Source: an uncultured Bacteroides sp. (GTDB taxonomy: Bacteria; Bacteroidota; Bacteroidia; Bacteroidales; Bacteroidaceae). From it: a stretch of DNA of 64,000 nt. The DNA is taken from positions 310,001-374,000 of the forward strand of contig NZ_OY787464.1 in the NCBI RefSeq assembly GCF_963678845.1. Reading direction: 5' to 3'. The position numbers and the translations under genes are program-made. The notes under the pieces were generated by a model. That model was not told the origin of the DNA. It saw only the letters and a list, made by a program, of their open reading frames with translations, and ran no database searches. This document shows, in pieces, positions 24,661-34,323 of the stretch (the stretch's first letter is position 1; each line of letters starts with the position of its first letter).

Positions 24661-25372
24661 TGTAATCTACATCGTCAGCAATTAATTTTCCTTTCTTTAT
24701 AAAATAAACAGAGTTATCCTTGTAATAGTCAAATGTAGGAAACTGGCAAAAGTTGGTACTATTAAAGAATAAGGTTATTTTCATACTGTCTGGTAGTATT
24801 GAATTCTTCAATGTCAGTACTTTATTTGTTATATTCTTGAAACCAAAAATTGAAAGGCTATCAAAATCGGCTTTCTTAATTTTTACCTCTCCTTGTTTGT
24901 CAGTCAGTAAGAGACCATATTTTAATGCAGTCTTTGTGGGTATCCTTTTCTTAAAACCTATCAACTCTAGTTTCTCTATGGGCTCGTGATTCTGATTCAT
25001 TATTTTAAGTACAAAAAACTTACTTGTATCCCCTTTTAAGGAATAATCTACAATCATATTAAACTTGTCTAATGGAGTATAACTTAAGATTAATGAGTCT
25101 TTATTAATTCTCCACTTTCCTAATGAAAAGTGCGCACTAGCTTCACATACTGTTCGTTTAAAGAATGTAGAGTCTTTAAATAAATCTAATTGAGAATAAC
25201 AAAACTTACTCTCAAAGACAAATGATTTCTTTAATTGTGATTTTACTGGTGCTTTTATCTTTGAGAATCCTAATGCCTGGCTGACATCAATTGAATTTGA
25301 ATTATTTTGTTTTTGAATGCACCCCAGAGCAAATGCTATAAATAATATGACTAAAATTAATTTACCTTTCAT
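24641..25372 (-). CDS. Hypothetical lipoprotein with carboxypeptidase-regulatory-like domain
   Basis: 243 residues. The lipoprotein signal is MKGKLILVILFIAFALGC (Cys18). The central part (FSLGKWRINKDSLILSY) looks like a lipocalin-type or 'copper resistance NlpE-like' strand pair. The later stretch GLLLTDKQGEVKIKKADFD resembles the CarboxypepD_reg pattern of surface proteins. No catalytic residues seen. Its 3' end overlaps the convergent gene by 20 bp, with no terminator between. Confidence 0.65.
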   Translation of the reverse strand: MKGKLILVILFIAFALGCIQKQNNSNSIDVSQALGFSKIKAPVKSQLKKSFVFESKFCYSQLDLFKDSTFFKRTVCEASAHFSLGKWRINKDSLILSYTPLDKFNMIVDYSLKGDTSKFFVLKIMNQNHEPIEKLELIGFKKRIPTKTALKYGLLLTDKQGEVKIKKADFDSLSIFGFKNITNKVLTLKNSILPDSMKITLFFNSTNFCQFPTFDYYKDNSVYFIKKGKLIADDVDYIMQSPF

Positions 25373-25457
25373 CTACTCTTTATTTTGCTACAAATATAAT
25401 AATTATTTTTACATAAAGATAAATAGGCCTTTAAATTACATGTCTTGACAAAAAAAT

Positions 25458-25544
25458 GCGCCTTTATTGGATGCTTTGAAGAAAGTTAAGGATAATCATT
25501 TTGGATATAGTAAACAGGAACGCAAAAAGTCCCTCAACAATTAA
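25458..25544 (+). pseudogene. Possible coding relic
   Basis: A stretch reads NAPLLDALKKVKDNHFGY then SKQERKKSLNN and stop, with ordinary amino-acid use but no start codon in frame (a stop lies just upstream). It runs into the terminator of the POT gene. It may be the tail of a lost gene, or chance. Confidence 0.25.
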
Positions 25545-25557
25545 GTTGAGGGACTTT
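25526..25557 (-). terminator. Terminator of the uvrA-ybaK-FKBP-POT operon
   Basis: AAAGTCCCTCAAC (25526-25538) pairs perfectly with 25545-25557, 6-nt loop. On the minus strand it is followed by TTTTT. Confidence 0.88.
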
Positions 25558-25591
25558 ACAAACTAAATTTATCTAGTCTTATCTTTTAGCT

Positions 25592-27280
25592 TTACTTTGA
25601 AACTGCTTCCAGTTTCTTCATTATAGAGAAAATGAATGTGCCAGAGATTATACAAAGTACAACAAGCACACCCCACATCATCCATAATTCAATTCCCCAC
25701 AAGTGACCAATGATTGCAACACATTTATTACCAATAGCTGTTGCTGCAAGCCATCCGCCTTGCATTAGTCCTTTGTATTTTGGAGGAGCTACGCGGGAAA
25801 CAAAGCTCAACCCCATTGGGCTAAGAAACAGTTCGGCGATGGTAAGCATGAAGTAAGTTCCAATCAACATGTTTGGTGAAACTAAAACATCACTTACTCC
25901 ACCAGTTGCCGCAATAGCATCTGGAGTAGGCAGACCTATAGAGCCTACAGCCATAAAAACAAAGGCAAAGGCAGCAATAAACATACCGATACCAATTTTG
26001 CGTGGTGCAGATGGCTCTTTTCCTTTGTTGCTTAACATGGAGAAGAATCCCACAGCAACCGGAGTAAGGATAACTATAAAGAAGGGATTGAACTGCTGAA
26101 AGATTTCAGGAGTGATATTAACGATCTCGGGCATACCGATATAATATGCGTAAGCTCCGACTGCTCCAATAAGAAAAGCAACAGTTCCTGCAATCTTTCC
26201 TGCTAATTGCTTAGCCTGAGTAAATCCTATTATGCCGTAGAATGCAATAATCATCATAACCATGGTAGGCAGACTAAATCCGATTCTGCTTACTCCGCTC
26301 ACTGCACTATTAGTATAATCGCGGGCAAACCAGGTCAGTGTTAATCCGTTCTGATGGAAAGCCATCCAGAAGAAGATTACAACCGCAAACACGAGGCACA
26401 AAGCAATAAGTCTTTGCTTTGTCTCTGTATGAGACAGTTCTTCTACATGATTAGTCTCTCCGGAAGCATTATCAGCTTTCTTTTGTTCACGAACTGTTAC
26501 GTCGGCACTCTTATAATATTTGCGGAAGATTGCAAAGATAAGCATAGAGATAACCAAAGAGATACATGCTACAGCAAAGCCATAGTTATATCCTTCAGAT
26601 AATTTATCTATATAGTGAGTTCCAAATGCGGAAAGATTGGCACTGGCTCCGGGAGTCTGTGCTTCGGCAAGCTGTTTGAAACTTTGCAATCCTTCAGGAG
26701 TAATTGTTCCGTTGGCAAACTGATGTGCCAATGCAGGAATCTTAGCTTCGTAGAACAGTCCGGCTTTCTTCAGGAAGAAATTATAAACTGCACCGGCAGC
26801 CGACGGAGCAAAGAACGCACCAATGTTAATGCACATATAAAAGATACTGAAAGCAATGTCGCGTTTGGAATTGTACTTCGGATCATCATACAAATTACCA
26901 ACCAAAGCCTGTATATTTCCCTTAAAGAGACCGGTACCAATGGCAATTAATCCCAGAGCACCATACATCATGTACTTAGCATTTGTATCTAATCCTGTAG
27001 GTATGGCCAGCAACAAATAACCTATAAACATAACCACTACTCCTACAATAACGGTTTTGCCGTATCCAAGGAAACGATCGGCAACAATACCGCCAAGTAG
27101 CGGAAGGAAGTAAACCAAGGCTAAGAAATTTGAGAAAATATCGCTGGATGCATTCTTATCAAAGCCAAACTTAGCCTGGATAAAGAGTACGAAGATAGCC
27201 AGCATGGTGTAGTAGCCAAATCGTTCACCCATGTTTGCAAGGGCAAGAACAAATAATCCTTTTGGATGTCCTTTTAACAT
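25592..27280 (-). CDS. POT family proton-coupled peptide transporter
   Basis: 562 residues. An inner-membrane symporter that takes up di- and tripeptides with protons. The POT signature GERFGYYTMLAIF is at the N-terminus, followed by FYMCINIGAFFAPS (PTR2 motif). There are about 14 membrane segments, with an insertion between segments 6 and 7 or so (ADVTVREQKKADNASGE region) as is common in Bacteroidota members. It is the last gene of a leftward operon, 28 bp after the FKBP gene. Confidence 0.92.
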   Translation of the reverse strand: MLKGHPKGLFVLALANMGERFGYYTMLAIFVLFIQAKFGFDKNASSDIFSNFLALVYFLPLLGGIVADRFLGYGKTVIVGVVVMFIGYLLLAIPTGLDTNAKYMMYGALGLIAIGTGLFKGNIQALVGNLYDDPKYNSKRDIAFSIFYMCINIGAFFAPSAAGAVYNFFLKKAGLFYEAKIPALAHQFANGTITPEGLQSFKQLAEAQTPGASANLSAFGTHYIDKLSEGYNYGFAVACISLVISMLIFAIFRKYYKSADVTVREQKKADNASGETNHVEELSHTETKQRLIALCLVFAVVIFFWMAFHQNGLTLTWFARDYTNSAVSGVSRIGFSLPTMVMMIIAFYGIIGFTQAKQLAGKIAGTVAFLIGAVGAYAYYIGMPEIVNITPEIFQQFNPFFIVILTPVAVGFFSMLSNKGKEPSAPRKIGIGMFIAAFAFVFMAVGSIGLPTPDAIAATGGVSDVLVSPNMLIGTYFMLTIAELFLSPMGLSFVSRVAPPKYKGLMQGGWLAATAIGNKCVAIIGHLWGIELWMMWGVLVVLCIISGTFIFSIMKKLEAVSK

Positions 27281-27308
27281 ATAATTTTATTTAATTGGAT
27301 TCTGACTA

Positions 27309-28253
27309 TTACTTTTCGATACTTAATAATTCGAGCTCAAAAATCAAAGTTGAGAATGGTTTGATAGGACCTGCATCTCTGGAACCGTAACCCAGTTCCT
27401 GAGGGATATAAAGAATCCATTTAGAACCTACAGGCATTAGTGTGAGAGCCTCTGCCCATCCCTTAATAACCTGACCGGCTTCTAAAACGGTTGGCTCGTT
27501 TCTCTTATAAGAGTTATCGAACTCTGTTCCGTCAAGTAAGGTACCTTTATAGTTAACTTTCACTTTACTTTCGGCTGTTGGTATCTCTCCTGTTCCTTTA
27601 GTAATGATCTTATATTGCAAGCCGCTTGCTGTGGTAATCACGCCTTCTTTCGTTTTATTCTCGGCAAGGAACTTGATTCCTGCTTCTTTATTGGCACCAT
27701 AAGCCTGCTCTGTGTTTTTATCTTTAATTTTCTCTACATTAGCCTGAAGGAATTTCTGTGCATCTTCCATGCTCATGGCAGCTCCCTGGCCAAGAACTCC
27801 GGCAATAAAGCCATTGAGGTACAAGTTCTTGTCAATGCTTTGAGTTGTTCCTTTTCCAAATAGTTCCTGATTGACACCCTGAATCATCTGACTGTTGACT
27901 TGCTGACCAATCTGAACTCCTGCAAAATAAGCATTCGCCTTCTTGTCTGTTGAGCTAACTGCTTCCTTTAATCCTTTTACAAACTCATTGATATAAGCCG
28001 TATCAACATTAAGTTTGCTTGATAAATAATCCTTTAACCCTTGTGTTTGTGCCAGTCCCATTGTATAGGCAATAGAATCCATCTGATTCTTCAGAACCGC
28101 AGGAGTTGCCACTACGGGAGCATTCACTTTTATTTGTTGTTCTGTAGTCTTACTCTTCTTTTGTGCGGATCTTCCATTCACTGCTTGTGCGTTTAGGTCC
28201 ATTACGTTACTTTGAGTGCAAAGTACTGCGGCCAATAAAAGTAGTTTCTTCAT
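27309..28253 (-). CDS. FKBP-type peptidyl-prolyl cis-trans isomerase
   Basis: 314 residues. Speeds proline isomerisation of exported proteins. The N-terminal signal peptide (about 1-22) is followed by a FkpA/Mip-type dimerisation domain of long helices with a repeated YxxGxxxGxx pattern (YTMGLAQTQGLK, YFAGVQIGQQV, GFIAGVLGQGA). The FKBP domain covers the last 110 residues (VKVNYKGTLLDGTEFDNSY, VIKGWAEAL, PQELGYGSRDAG). The three-repeat helical part is longer than in Proteobacterial FkpA. It lies between ybaK and the POT gene in one operon. Confidence 0.93.
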   Translation of the reverse strand: MKKLLLLAAVLCTQSNVMDLNAQAVNGRSAQKKSKTTEQQIKVNAPVVATPAVLKNQMDSIAYTMGLAQTQGLKDYLSSKLNVDTAYINEFVKGLKEAVSSTDKKANAYFAGVQIGQQVNSQMIQGVNQELFGKGTTQSIDKNLYLNGFIAGVLGQGAAMSMEDAQKFLQANVEKIKDKNTEQAYGANKEAGIKFLAENKTKEGVITTASGLQYKIITKGTGEIPTAESKVKVNYKGTLLDGTEFDNSYKRNEPTVLEAGQVIKGWAEALTLMPVGSKWILYIPQELGYGSRDAGPIKPFSTLIFELELLSIEK

Positions 28254-28292
28254 TGTCTTGTCTGTTTTGATTTAATATGATTAATAATTTAT

Positions 28293-28775
28293 TTATTCTT
28301 CTGTAAAAAGAGTGCAAACTTCTGCCCGCACTTCTTTAATTATATCTTTGGGATCAATCTTAATCTGTAATCCTCTTTGTCCCGCACTTACATAGATATA
28401 AGCATATTGCAGGCATGTATCGTGAATGTAAGTAGGAAAATGTTTCTTCATTGCTATGGGAGAGCAGGCTCCGCGAATATATCCGGTGGTAGGGAGCAAC
28501 TCTTTCATTGGTATCATGTCACAACTTTTATTCCCGGAAACCTTTGCAGCCAGCTTCAGGTTTACTTCCTTGTCTCCCGGAACCACACAAACAAAGTGCC
28601 CGGTCTTGTCTCCGAGAAGTACCAGTGTTTTAAAAACCTGATTAATATTTTCTCCTAATTCTGCTGCCACATGTACGGCACTCAGATCGCTTTCATCCAC
28701 TTCATAGGGAATCAGCTCATAAGCTATTTTTGCTTTGTCAAGCAAACGTGCTGCATTAGTCTTGTTTATTTTCAT
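28293..28775 (-). CDS. ybaK: Cys-tRNA(Pro) deacylase YbaK
   Basis: 160 residues. Hydrolyses mischarged Cys-tRNA(Pro). Family blocks seen are the VHVAAELG, QVFKTLVLLGD (conserved Lys), VVPGDKEVNLKLAA and GYIRGACSPIA loops. Length is the usual one. It starts 20 nt inside the 3' end of uvrA, so it is translationally coupled to it. Assignment to YbaK rather than ProX or EbsC subtypes rests on overall pattern. Confidence 0.92.
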   Translation of the reverse strand: MKINKTNAARLLDKAKIAYELIPYEVDESDLSAVHVAAELGENINQVFKTLVLLGDKTGHFVCVVPGDKEVNLKLAAKVSGNKSCDMIPMKELLPTTGYIRGACSPIAMKKHFPTYIHDTCLQYAYIYVSAGQRGLQIKIDPKDIIKEVRAEVCTLFTEE

Positions 28776-31599
28776 ATTCCAGTTCTTTCTTCAAAAACAT
28801 TGGCGTATATCCTTTTTTACACAGAGCTACCTCTTCCGGTGTGCCACAGCAGAGAAGATATCCTCCACCCTTTCCTCCTTCGGGACCCATGTCAATAATA
28901 TAATCTGCCATTTTAATCACATCCAGATTGTGCTCAATCACTATAATTGTATTTCCTTTATCTACCAGCTTATTCAGTACGCCCATCAGCACACGGATAT
29001 CTTCAAAATGAAGTCCGGTGGTAGGTTCGTCAAGAATATACAGAGTTTTACCAGTATCTCGTTTAGCAAGCTCGGTGGCTAGTTTCACGCGCTGGCTCTC
29101 TCCTCCGGAAAGTGTGGTGGAAGGTTGTCCCAAACGGATATACCCCAGTCCCACTTCCTGAAGAACTTTTATCTTATTAAGTATTTGAGGAACATTCTCA
29201 AAGAATTCTACCGCACGGTTAATGGTCATATCCAGCACATCGGCAATGGACTTCCCTTTAAAGCGAACCTCCAGTGTTTCACGATTATATCGTTTGCCGT
29301 GACATACTTCGCAAGGAACATACACATCGGGCAGGAAATTCATTTCAATGGTTTTATATCCATTACCCGAGCAAGCTTCACACCGTCCGCCGGATACATT
29401 AAATGAAAAACGACCAGGTTTATATCCTCTGATCTTTGCTTCCGGTAATCCCACAAACAAGGAACGAATATCTGAAAAGACACCTGTGTAGGTAGCTGGA
29501 TTAGAGCGAGGAGTCTTTCCCAGAGGAGACTGGTCTACATTAACCACCTTATCAATATTCTCAAGACCTTCTATTGAATCATAAGGCAAGGGATCTTGCA
29601 GAGAATGATAGAACTTTTGCGAAAGGATGGGTTGCAGTGTATTGTTTATCAACGTAGACTTTCCACTACCCGATACGCCTGTGACACAGATCAGTTCTCC
29701 TAAAGGGAACTCTGCATCTACGCCTTTCAGGTTGTTACCTCTGGCTCCTTTCAGGGTCAAGGAGAGCCCATTTCCTTTTCTTCTCTTCGCAGGAATTTCT
29801 ATTTTCTTCTTTCCGTTGAGGTATTGTGAAGTAAGTGTATCTGTTTTAATCATCTCTTCCGGAGTACCGGCAAAGACTACTTCTCCTCCTAAACGACCGG
29901 CCTTTGGTCCCATATCAACAATATAATCGGCAGCGAACATCATGTCTCTGTCATGCTCCACAACGATAACTGAATTTCCCGAGTCGCGCAATGCTTTTAA
30001 GGACTTTATTAATCGTTCATTGTCTCTTTGATGTAGCCCGATACTAGGTTCATCAAGGATATATAGAACATTGACCAGCTGAGAACCAATCTGGGTTGCC
30101 AGACGAATGCGCTGACTCTCGCCTCCGGATAAGGTGGCCGAAGAACGCTTGATGGCAAGATATTCCAATCCCACATCCAATAAGAACTTGAGACGTGTAC
30201 GGATTTCTTTTAGTATTTCAACCGCTATCTTGTTTTGTTTGTCACTCAGGAACTGATCTACAGTCATCAGCCATTCATAAAGCTCTGAAAGGTCCATGGA
30301 TGAAAGTTCATCAATATTCTTATCATGGATACGGAAATGCAATGCTTCTTTGTTCAGTTTTGCTCCTTTACACTCAGGACATACCGTGGTAACAGAGAAT
30401 TGATCTGCCCATTTCTGAGCAGTGGCGGATGCATCTTTTTCCTGCAACAACATGATATATTTTATGACTCCCTCAAAGGACATAAAGTAATCTGAAGATG
30501 ATCCAATCAAGCTTCGGTCAATCCTTATCCTTTCATCAGAGCCATTTAATATTTCATCGATAGCATCGTCGGGAATATCTTTAATAGGTGTTTTTAGTTT
30601 GACTTCGTACCTATCTAAGATAGAAATTATTTGCCAGAATATCATAATATTTCTATGCTTGCCAAGGGGAACAATTCCTCCTTCATAAATAGAAAGATTA
30701 CGATCCGGTATTATCTTATCAATATCAATCTTGTTTACAACTCCAAGTCCTTTACACTTAGGGCAGGCTCCCTGAGGAGAGTTGAAAGAGAAGTTATGCG
30801 GAGCCGGTTCACGATAAGACAGTCCGGTAACGGGACACATCAGTCTTTTACTGTAATGGCGCACACTCAGTGTCTGAGCATCAAGTATCATTAGCAATCC
30901 TTCGCCCTGCAACATTGCAGTGGCAACACTTTGCTTTAATCGGTTGAGATCTTTCTCTCCTACCACCATTTTATCAATCACCACTTCAATGTCGTGATTC
31001 TTATAACGGTCTAGCTTCATGCCATGCATTATTTCCTTAATATCTCCATCTACCCGGACATTCAGATATCCCTTTTTGCGAATCTGCTCAAAGAGTTCCT
31101 TATAATGTCCTTTCCTGGATTTCACCAGTGGAGCAAGCAAATAGATCTTTTTCCCTTTGTAATCATGCAGAATCAGATCCAGAATCTGCTCTTCTGTATA
31201 TTTCACCATCTTCTCACCTGAAAGATAGGAATAAGCCTCTCCTGCCCTTGCATAAAGCAAACGAAGATAATCGTAAATTTCCGTGGTAGTTCCCACTGTA
31301 GAGCGGGGATTCTTATTGGTGGTCTTTTGTTCTATGGATATAACAGGGCTCAATCCGGTGATTTTATCCACATCCGGACGTTCCATATTTCCCAGAAAAT
31401 TACGCGCATAAGTAGAGAATGTTTCAATATACCGGCGTTGTCCTTCCGCAAAGATGGTATCAAATGCCAATGACGACTTACCACTTCCACTTAACCCGGT
31501 AATAACCGTGAGACTGTTACGAGGTATATTTACATCTATGTTTTTTAAATTGTGTACGCGCGCACCGTACACTCTTACCTGATCTGTTTCTTCAACCAT
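28756..31599 (-). CDS. uvrA: Excinuclease ABC subunit A
   Basis: 947 residues, normal length. The damage-sensing ATPase of nucleotide excision repair, working with UvrB (gene at 39076 here). Two ABC cassettes are present: GLSGSGKSSLAFDTIFAEGQ and TLSGGESQRIRLATQIG in the first, GVSGSGKSTLINNTL and TLSGGESQRVKLATELA in the second. Zinc modules show CPVTG...CPKC and CEAC...CEVC. Both Walker B motifs are LYILDEP. It begins 9 bp after the T9SS-cargo gene and leads the ybaK-FKBP-POT block. Confidence 0.97.
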   Translation of the reverse strand: MVEETDQVRVYGARVHNLKNIDVNIPRNSLTVITGLSGSGKSSLAFDTIFAEGQRRYIETFSTYARNFLGNMERPDVDKITGLSPVISIEQKTTNKNPRSTVGTTTEIYDYLRLLYARAGEAYSYLSGEKMVKYTEEQILDLILHDYKGKKIYLLAPLVKSRKGHYKELFEQIRKKGYLNVRVDGDIKEIMHGMKLDRYKNHDIEVVIDKMVVGEKDLNRLKQSVATAMLQGEGLLMILDAQTLSVRHYSKRLMCPVTGLSYREPAPHNFSFNSPQGACPKCKGLGVVNKIDIDKIIPDRNLSIYEGGIVPLGKHRNIMIFWQIISILDRYEVKLKTPIKDIPDDAIDEILNGSDERIRIDRSLIGSSSDYFMSFEGVIKYIMLLQEKDASATAQKWADQFSVTTVCPECKGAKLNKEALHFRIHDKNIDELSSMDLSELYEWLMTVDQFLSDKQNKIAVEILKEIRTRLKFLLDVGLEYLAIKRSSATLSGGESQRIRLATQIGSQLVNVLYILDEPSIGLHQRDNERLIKSLKALRDSGNSVIVVEHDRDMMFAADYIVDMGPKAGRLGGEVVFAGTPEEMIKTDTLTSQYLNGKKKIEIPAKRRKGNGLSLTLKGARGNNLKGVDAEFPLGELICVTGVSGSGKSTLINNTLQPILSQKFYHSLQDPLPYDSIEGLENIDKVVNVDQSPLGKTPRSNPATYTGVFSDIRSLFVGLPEAKIRGYKPGRFSFNVSGGRCEACSGNGYKTIEMNFLPDVYVPCEVCHGKRYNRETLEVRFKGKSIADVLDMTINRAVEFFENVPQILNKIKVLQEVGLGYIRLGQPSTTLSGGESQRVKLATELAKRDTGKTLYILDEPTTGLHFEDIRVLMGVLNKLVDKGNTIIVIEHNLDVIKMADYIIDMGPEGGKGGGYLLCCGTPEEVALCKKGYTPMFLKKELEYENKQD

Positions 31600-31608
31600 A
31601 TTCTTAAT

Positions 31609-32376
31609 TTATTCTCCAGTTGTTCCACTGGTACTTGTACCGCTGAAACCACGCAGAATATTTATATCTCCTTTGTGATTATACTCAATTCCGTCTGAAC
31701 CAACAGCATGAATTACGATGAAGTAAACACCGTCTTTTACTGCTTTACCATGAGATGTTCCATCCCATCCTTCATCTGGATTATTCCATTTATAAATTTC
31801 CTGTCCCCATCTGTTAAACACCGTAGCATTAAACTTTACCAACGATTTATGCTTCACCTTAAACACATCATTTACCCCATCTCCATTAGGTGAGAATGCA
31901 TTGGGTACTTTCAGCTCCGACTCACTGATTACAATAGAAAAAGCATCCGACTCATACGTTACACTCGTTTCTGTATCAGTGATATAAAGTTTAACGTAAC
32001 TTGTTCCTGTTGTAGTGAAAGTATATGAAACATTTTCATCAAAACGGCTTAAAAGTATAGATGAGAAATCTTTATCCTGAGAGATTTTCCATTCATACCT
32101 CAGGGTTGATGATGCATCGGTAACATTAGAAGTAAATTCAACTTCCATAGGTGCAGCACCGGTAAATTGATCGCCAGGATGAATGACATCTCCCTCAACA
32201 ATCTTGCCGTTTTCAGAAAGCTGTTTTGCAATGGGATCTGCTTTAATCTCTTTAACCTGTGCACTCACTGAAAGTGTAAGGAGAAATAAAGTAAAGCTAA
32301 GCAGAAACAACCTGCAACTGTTACTGACTGAAATATTCTTATTTATACATTTTTTTTGGCTCATTAAAACAATCAT
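31609..32376 (-). CDS. Exported protein with gliding-motility (T9SS type B) C-terminal domain
   Basis: 255 residues. A signal peptide ends at SVSAQ (about residue 39; MSQKK at 32364 is an alternative start). A PKD-like Ig domain in the middle (PMEVEFTSN, LRYEWKISQD) precedes the CHU_C signal: VPNAFSPNGDGVNDVFKV, VFNRWGQEIYKW, GWDGT and VKDGVYFIVI. That C-terminal domain directs export through the type IX system and anchoring at the surface in known members. It is probably co-transcribed with uvrA (9-bp gap), an odd pairing. Confidence 0.87.
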   Translation of the reverse strand: MIVLMSQKKCINKNISVSNSCRLFLLSFTLFLLTLSVSAQVKEIKADPIAKQLSENGKIVEGDVIHPGDQFTGAAPMEVEFTSNVTDASSTLRYEWKISQDKDFSSILLSRFDENVSYTFTTTGTSYVKLYITDTETSVTYESDAFSIVISESELKVPNAFSPNGDGVNDVFKVKHKSLVKFNATVFNRWGQEIYKWNNPDEGWDGTSHGKAVKDGVYFIVIHAVGSDGIEYNHKGDINILRGFSGTSTSGTTGE

Positions 32377-32420
32377 ATCATTTCTCGTTTAGGAATAATA
32401 TATACCTAACGTGATATCTG

Positions 32421-32428
32421 CAAAATTA
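32421..32428 (-). promoter_or_regulatory. -7 box (TAATTTTG) for the leftward uvrA operon
   Basis: Exact TAnnTTTG match on the minus strand, leader about 38 nt. It is back to back with the promoter at 32512. Confidence 0.6.
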
Positions 32429-32511
32429 ATGTTTCCTACTGAAATATTTAATTAAAAATCATAATATTATTTTCTTAACTCATTATATAATGTGAATATA
32501 ACAGATTTTTG

Positions 32512-32519
32512 TACCTTTG
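32512..32519 (+). promoter_or_regulatory. -7 box (TACCTTTG) for the LysM gene
   Basis: Exact match, overlapping an in-frame TTG at 32509. Transcription would begin near 32526, so that TTG is not a start codon. Confidence 0.75.
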
Positions 32520-32559
32520 CTTTTCATTTAGATTTAAAATAGAAATGATATTTAGACAA

Positions 32560-34320
32560 ATGAATTCACTTAAATCATTGTACGTTGCTTTACTGTTTGC
32601 GGGATTTTCTATTTCTCCGGTTACAGCTCAGGAAAGTAATTCATATTTTCTACATACAATTGAGAAAGGACAAAGCCTTTATTCTATTGCAAGCACATAC
32701 AATGTTTCTACTGTAGATATTATCAAACTAAACCCCGGATGTAACGATAAGCTACATGCAGGACAATCACTTCGCATTCCTCAAAGCAAAACAAAGAAAC
32801 AATCTCAGCTATTTCATACTATACAAGATGGAGAAACTCTTTATGGACTCACTATGAAATACAAAGTATCTGCAGAAGATATTTGTGATGCCAACCCGGG
32901 GCTGAGTTCTGATAATTTTAAGATTGGTCAGGTAATTGTAATACCTACGAGCTCTATTGCAGAACAAAATGCAAAATCATCTGCTACGCAATCAACAATA
33001 CGGCCAGCAGTAAAGTCAAGATGCCAGGAAATGCATCAGGTGAAAAAGAAAGAGACTATTTTTAGTATCAGTCAGAAATACAACATTGCCCAGGAAGAAT
33101 TGATTGCTGCTAATCCTGAATTAAAAAGCGGAATTAAAAAAGGCAGTCTTATTTGTATACCTTATCCTACTCCCAAAGTTGAGATAAAAGAGATCCCAAA
33201 TGACAGAGAGCTTTTCAATGCACGTAAAATAAAAGATGAGAAATTATCTACAGTAAAAGCTGCAATCATTTTACCTTTCATGCTGAATGGAGGGAAGAAA
33301 ACAGAATCAGCCCGCATGGTAGAATTTTACGAAGGTTTTCTTTTAGCGGTGGATAGCTTAAAAAGAACAGGTACCTCTGTAGATTTGTATACTTACGATT
33401 CCGGAAGCACAAGCTTGTCAATAAATTCAATTCTGGAGAAGGAAGAGCTAAAGAAAATGAATGTGATATTTGGTCCATTATATAATGAGCAGATAAAGCC
33501 TGTGGCCAGCTTTGCTAAAAAAAATAATATAAAGCTTGTAATCCCTTTTAGCTCTAAAGATAATCAGGTTTTCAATAATCCTTCTATTTTCCAGATCAAT
33601 ACGCCTCAGTCTTATTTATACTCTGAAGTCTACGAACACTTCTTACGTAAGTTCACTTCAGCAAATGTAATATTCCTTGATGCAGATGACAGTGACGGAG
33701 AAAAGAAGGAATTTATTAATGGCTTTCAACAGGAGCTTAGAAATCAGAATATCCGTTATAAGGTGGTGAAAGCTACAACAGATGCTTCCGCTCTTGCAGC
33801 AGCACTTAATCCTGCTAAAGAAAACATTTTCATTCCTACTTCAGGCTCAAACATCACGCTTATTAAGTGCTTACCTCAGTTGCAATTTGTAGCAAAAGCA
33901 AACCCTAATACTGTTATTCATCTATTTGGCTATCCTGAGTGGCAGACTTATACAAATGATCATCTGACTGCGTTCTATGAACTGGATACTTATTTCTACA
34001 CCTCTTTCTACACTAATAATTTATTGCCGGAAGCTGTTAAATTTATATCTTCTTATCGTAAATGGTACAGCAAAGACATGATCAATACTTATCCTAAATT
34101 TGGAATGTTAGGATTTGATATGGGATACTTTTTTCTGAATGCTCTTTCAAAATACGGTACAGGATTTGAAAAACAATTGACTCACATGAACTCAGCTCGC
34201 CCTATTCAGACCGGCTTCAAATTTGAACGGGCAAACAACTGGGGAGGATTTATCAATAAAAAAGTATTCTTTGTAAATTTTTCCAAAAAATATGAATTAA
34301 TTAAATTTGATTTCGAATAA
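32560..34320 (+). CDS. LysM protein with periplasmic ligand-binding (PBP1-like) domain
   Basis: 586 residues. Signal peptide MNSLKSLYVALLFAGFSI ending VTAQ. Three LysM motifs follow (starts HTIEKGQSLYSIAS, HTIQDGETLYGLT, HQVKKKETIFSISQ), which bind peptidoglycan. From about residue 235 there is a type 1 periplasmic-binding fold: AAIILPFM, ARMVEFYEGFLLAVDSL, and VIFGPLYNEQIKPVASFA. Such proteins link the wall to a sensed ligand or a partner in the outer membrane. An ATG at 32545 is a possible alternative start. The next gene, an outer membrane barrel, begins 3 bp later and is probably its partner. Confidence 0.88.
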   Translation: MNSLKSLYVALLFAGFSISPVTAQESNSYFLHTIEKGQSLYSIASTYNVSTVDIIKLNPGCNDKLHAGQSLRIPQSKTKKQSQLFHTIQDGETLYGLTMKYKVSAEDICDANPGLSSDNFKIGQVIVIPTSSIAEQNAKSSATQSTIRPAVKSRCQEMHQVKKKETIFSISQKYNIAQEELIAANPELKSGIKKGSLICIPYPTPKVEIKEIPNDRELFNARKIKDEKLSTVKAAIILPFMLNGGKKTESARMVEFYEGFLLAVDSLKRTGTSVDLYTYDSGSTSLSINSILEKEELKKMNVIFGPLYNEQIKPVASFAKKNNIKLVIPFSSKDNQVFNNPSIFQINTPQSYLYSEVYEHFLRKFTSANVIFLDADDSDGEKKEFINGFQQELRNQNIRYKVVKATTDASALAAALNPAKENIFIPTSGSNITLIKCLPQLQFVAKANPNTVIHLFGYPEWQTYTNDHLTAFYELDTYFYTSFYTNNLLPEAVKFISSYRKWYSKDMINTYPKFGMLGFDMGYFFLNALSKYGTGFEKQLTHMNSARPIQTGFKFERANNWGGFINKKVFFVNFSKKYELIKFDFE

Positions 34321-34323
34321 CTC

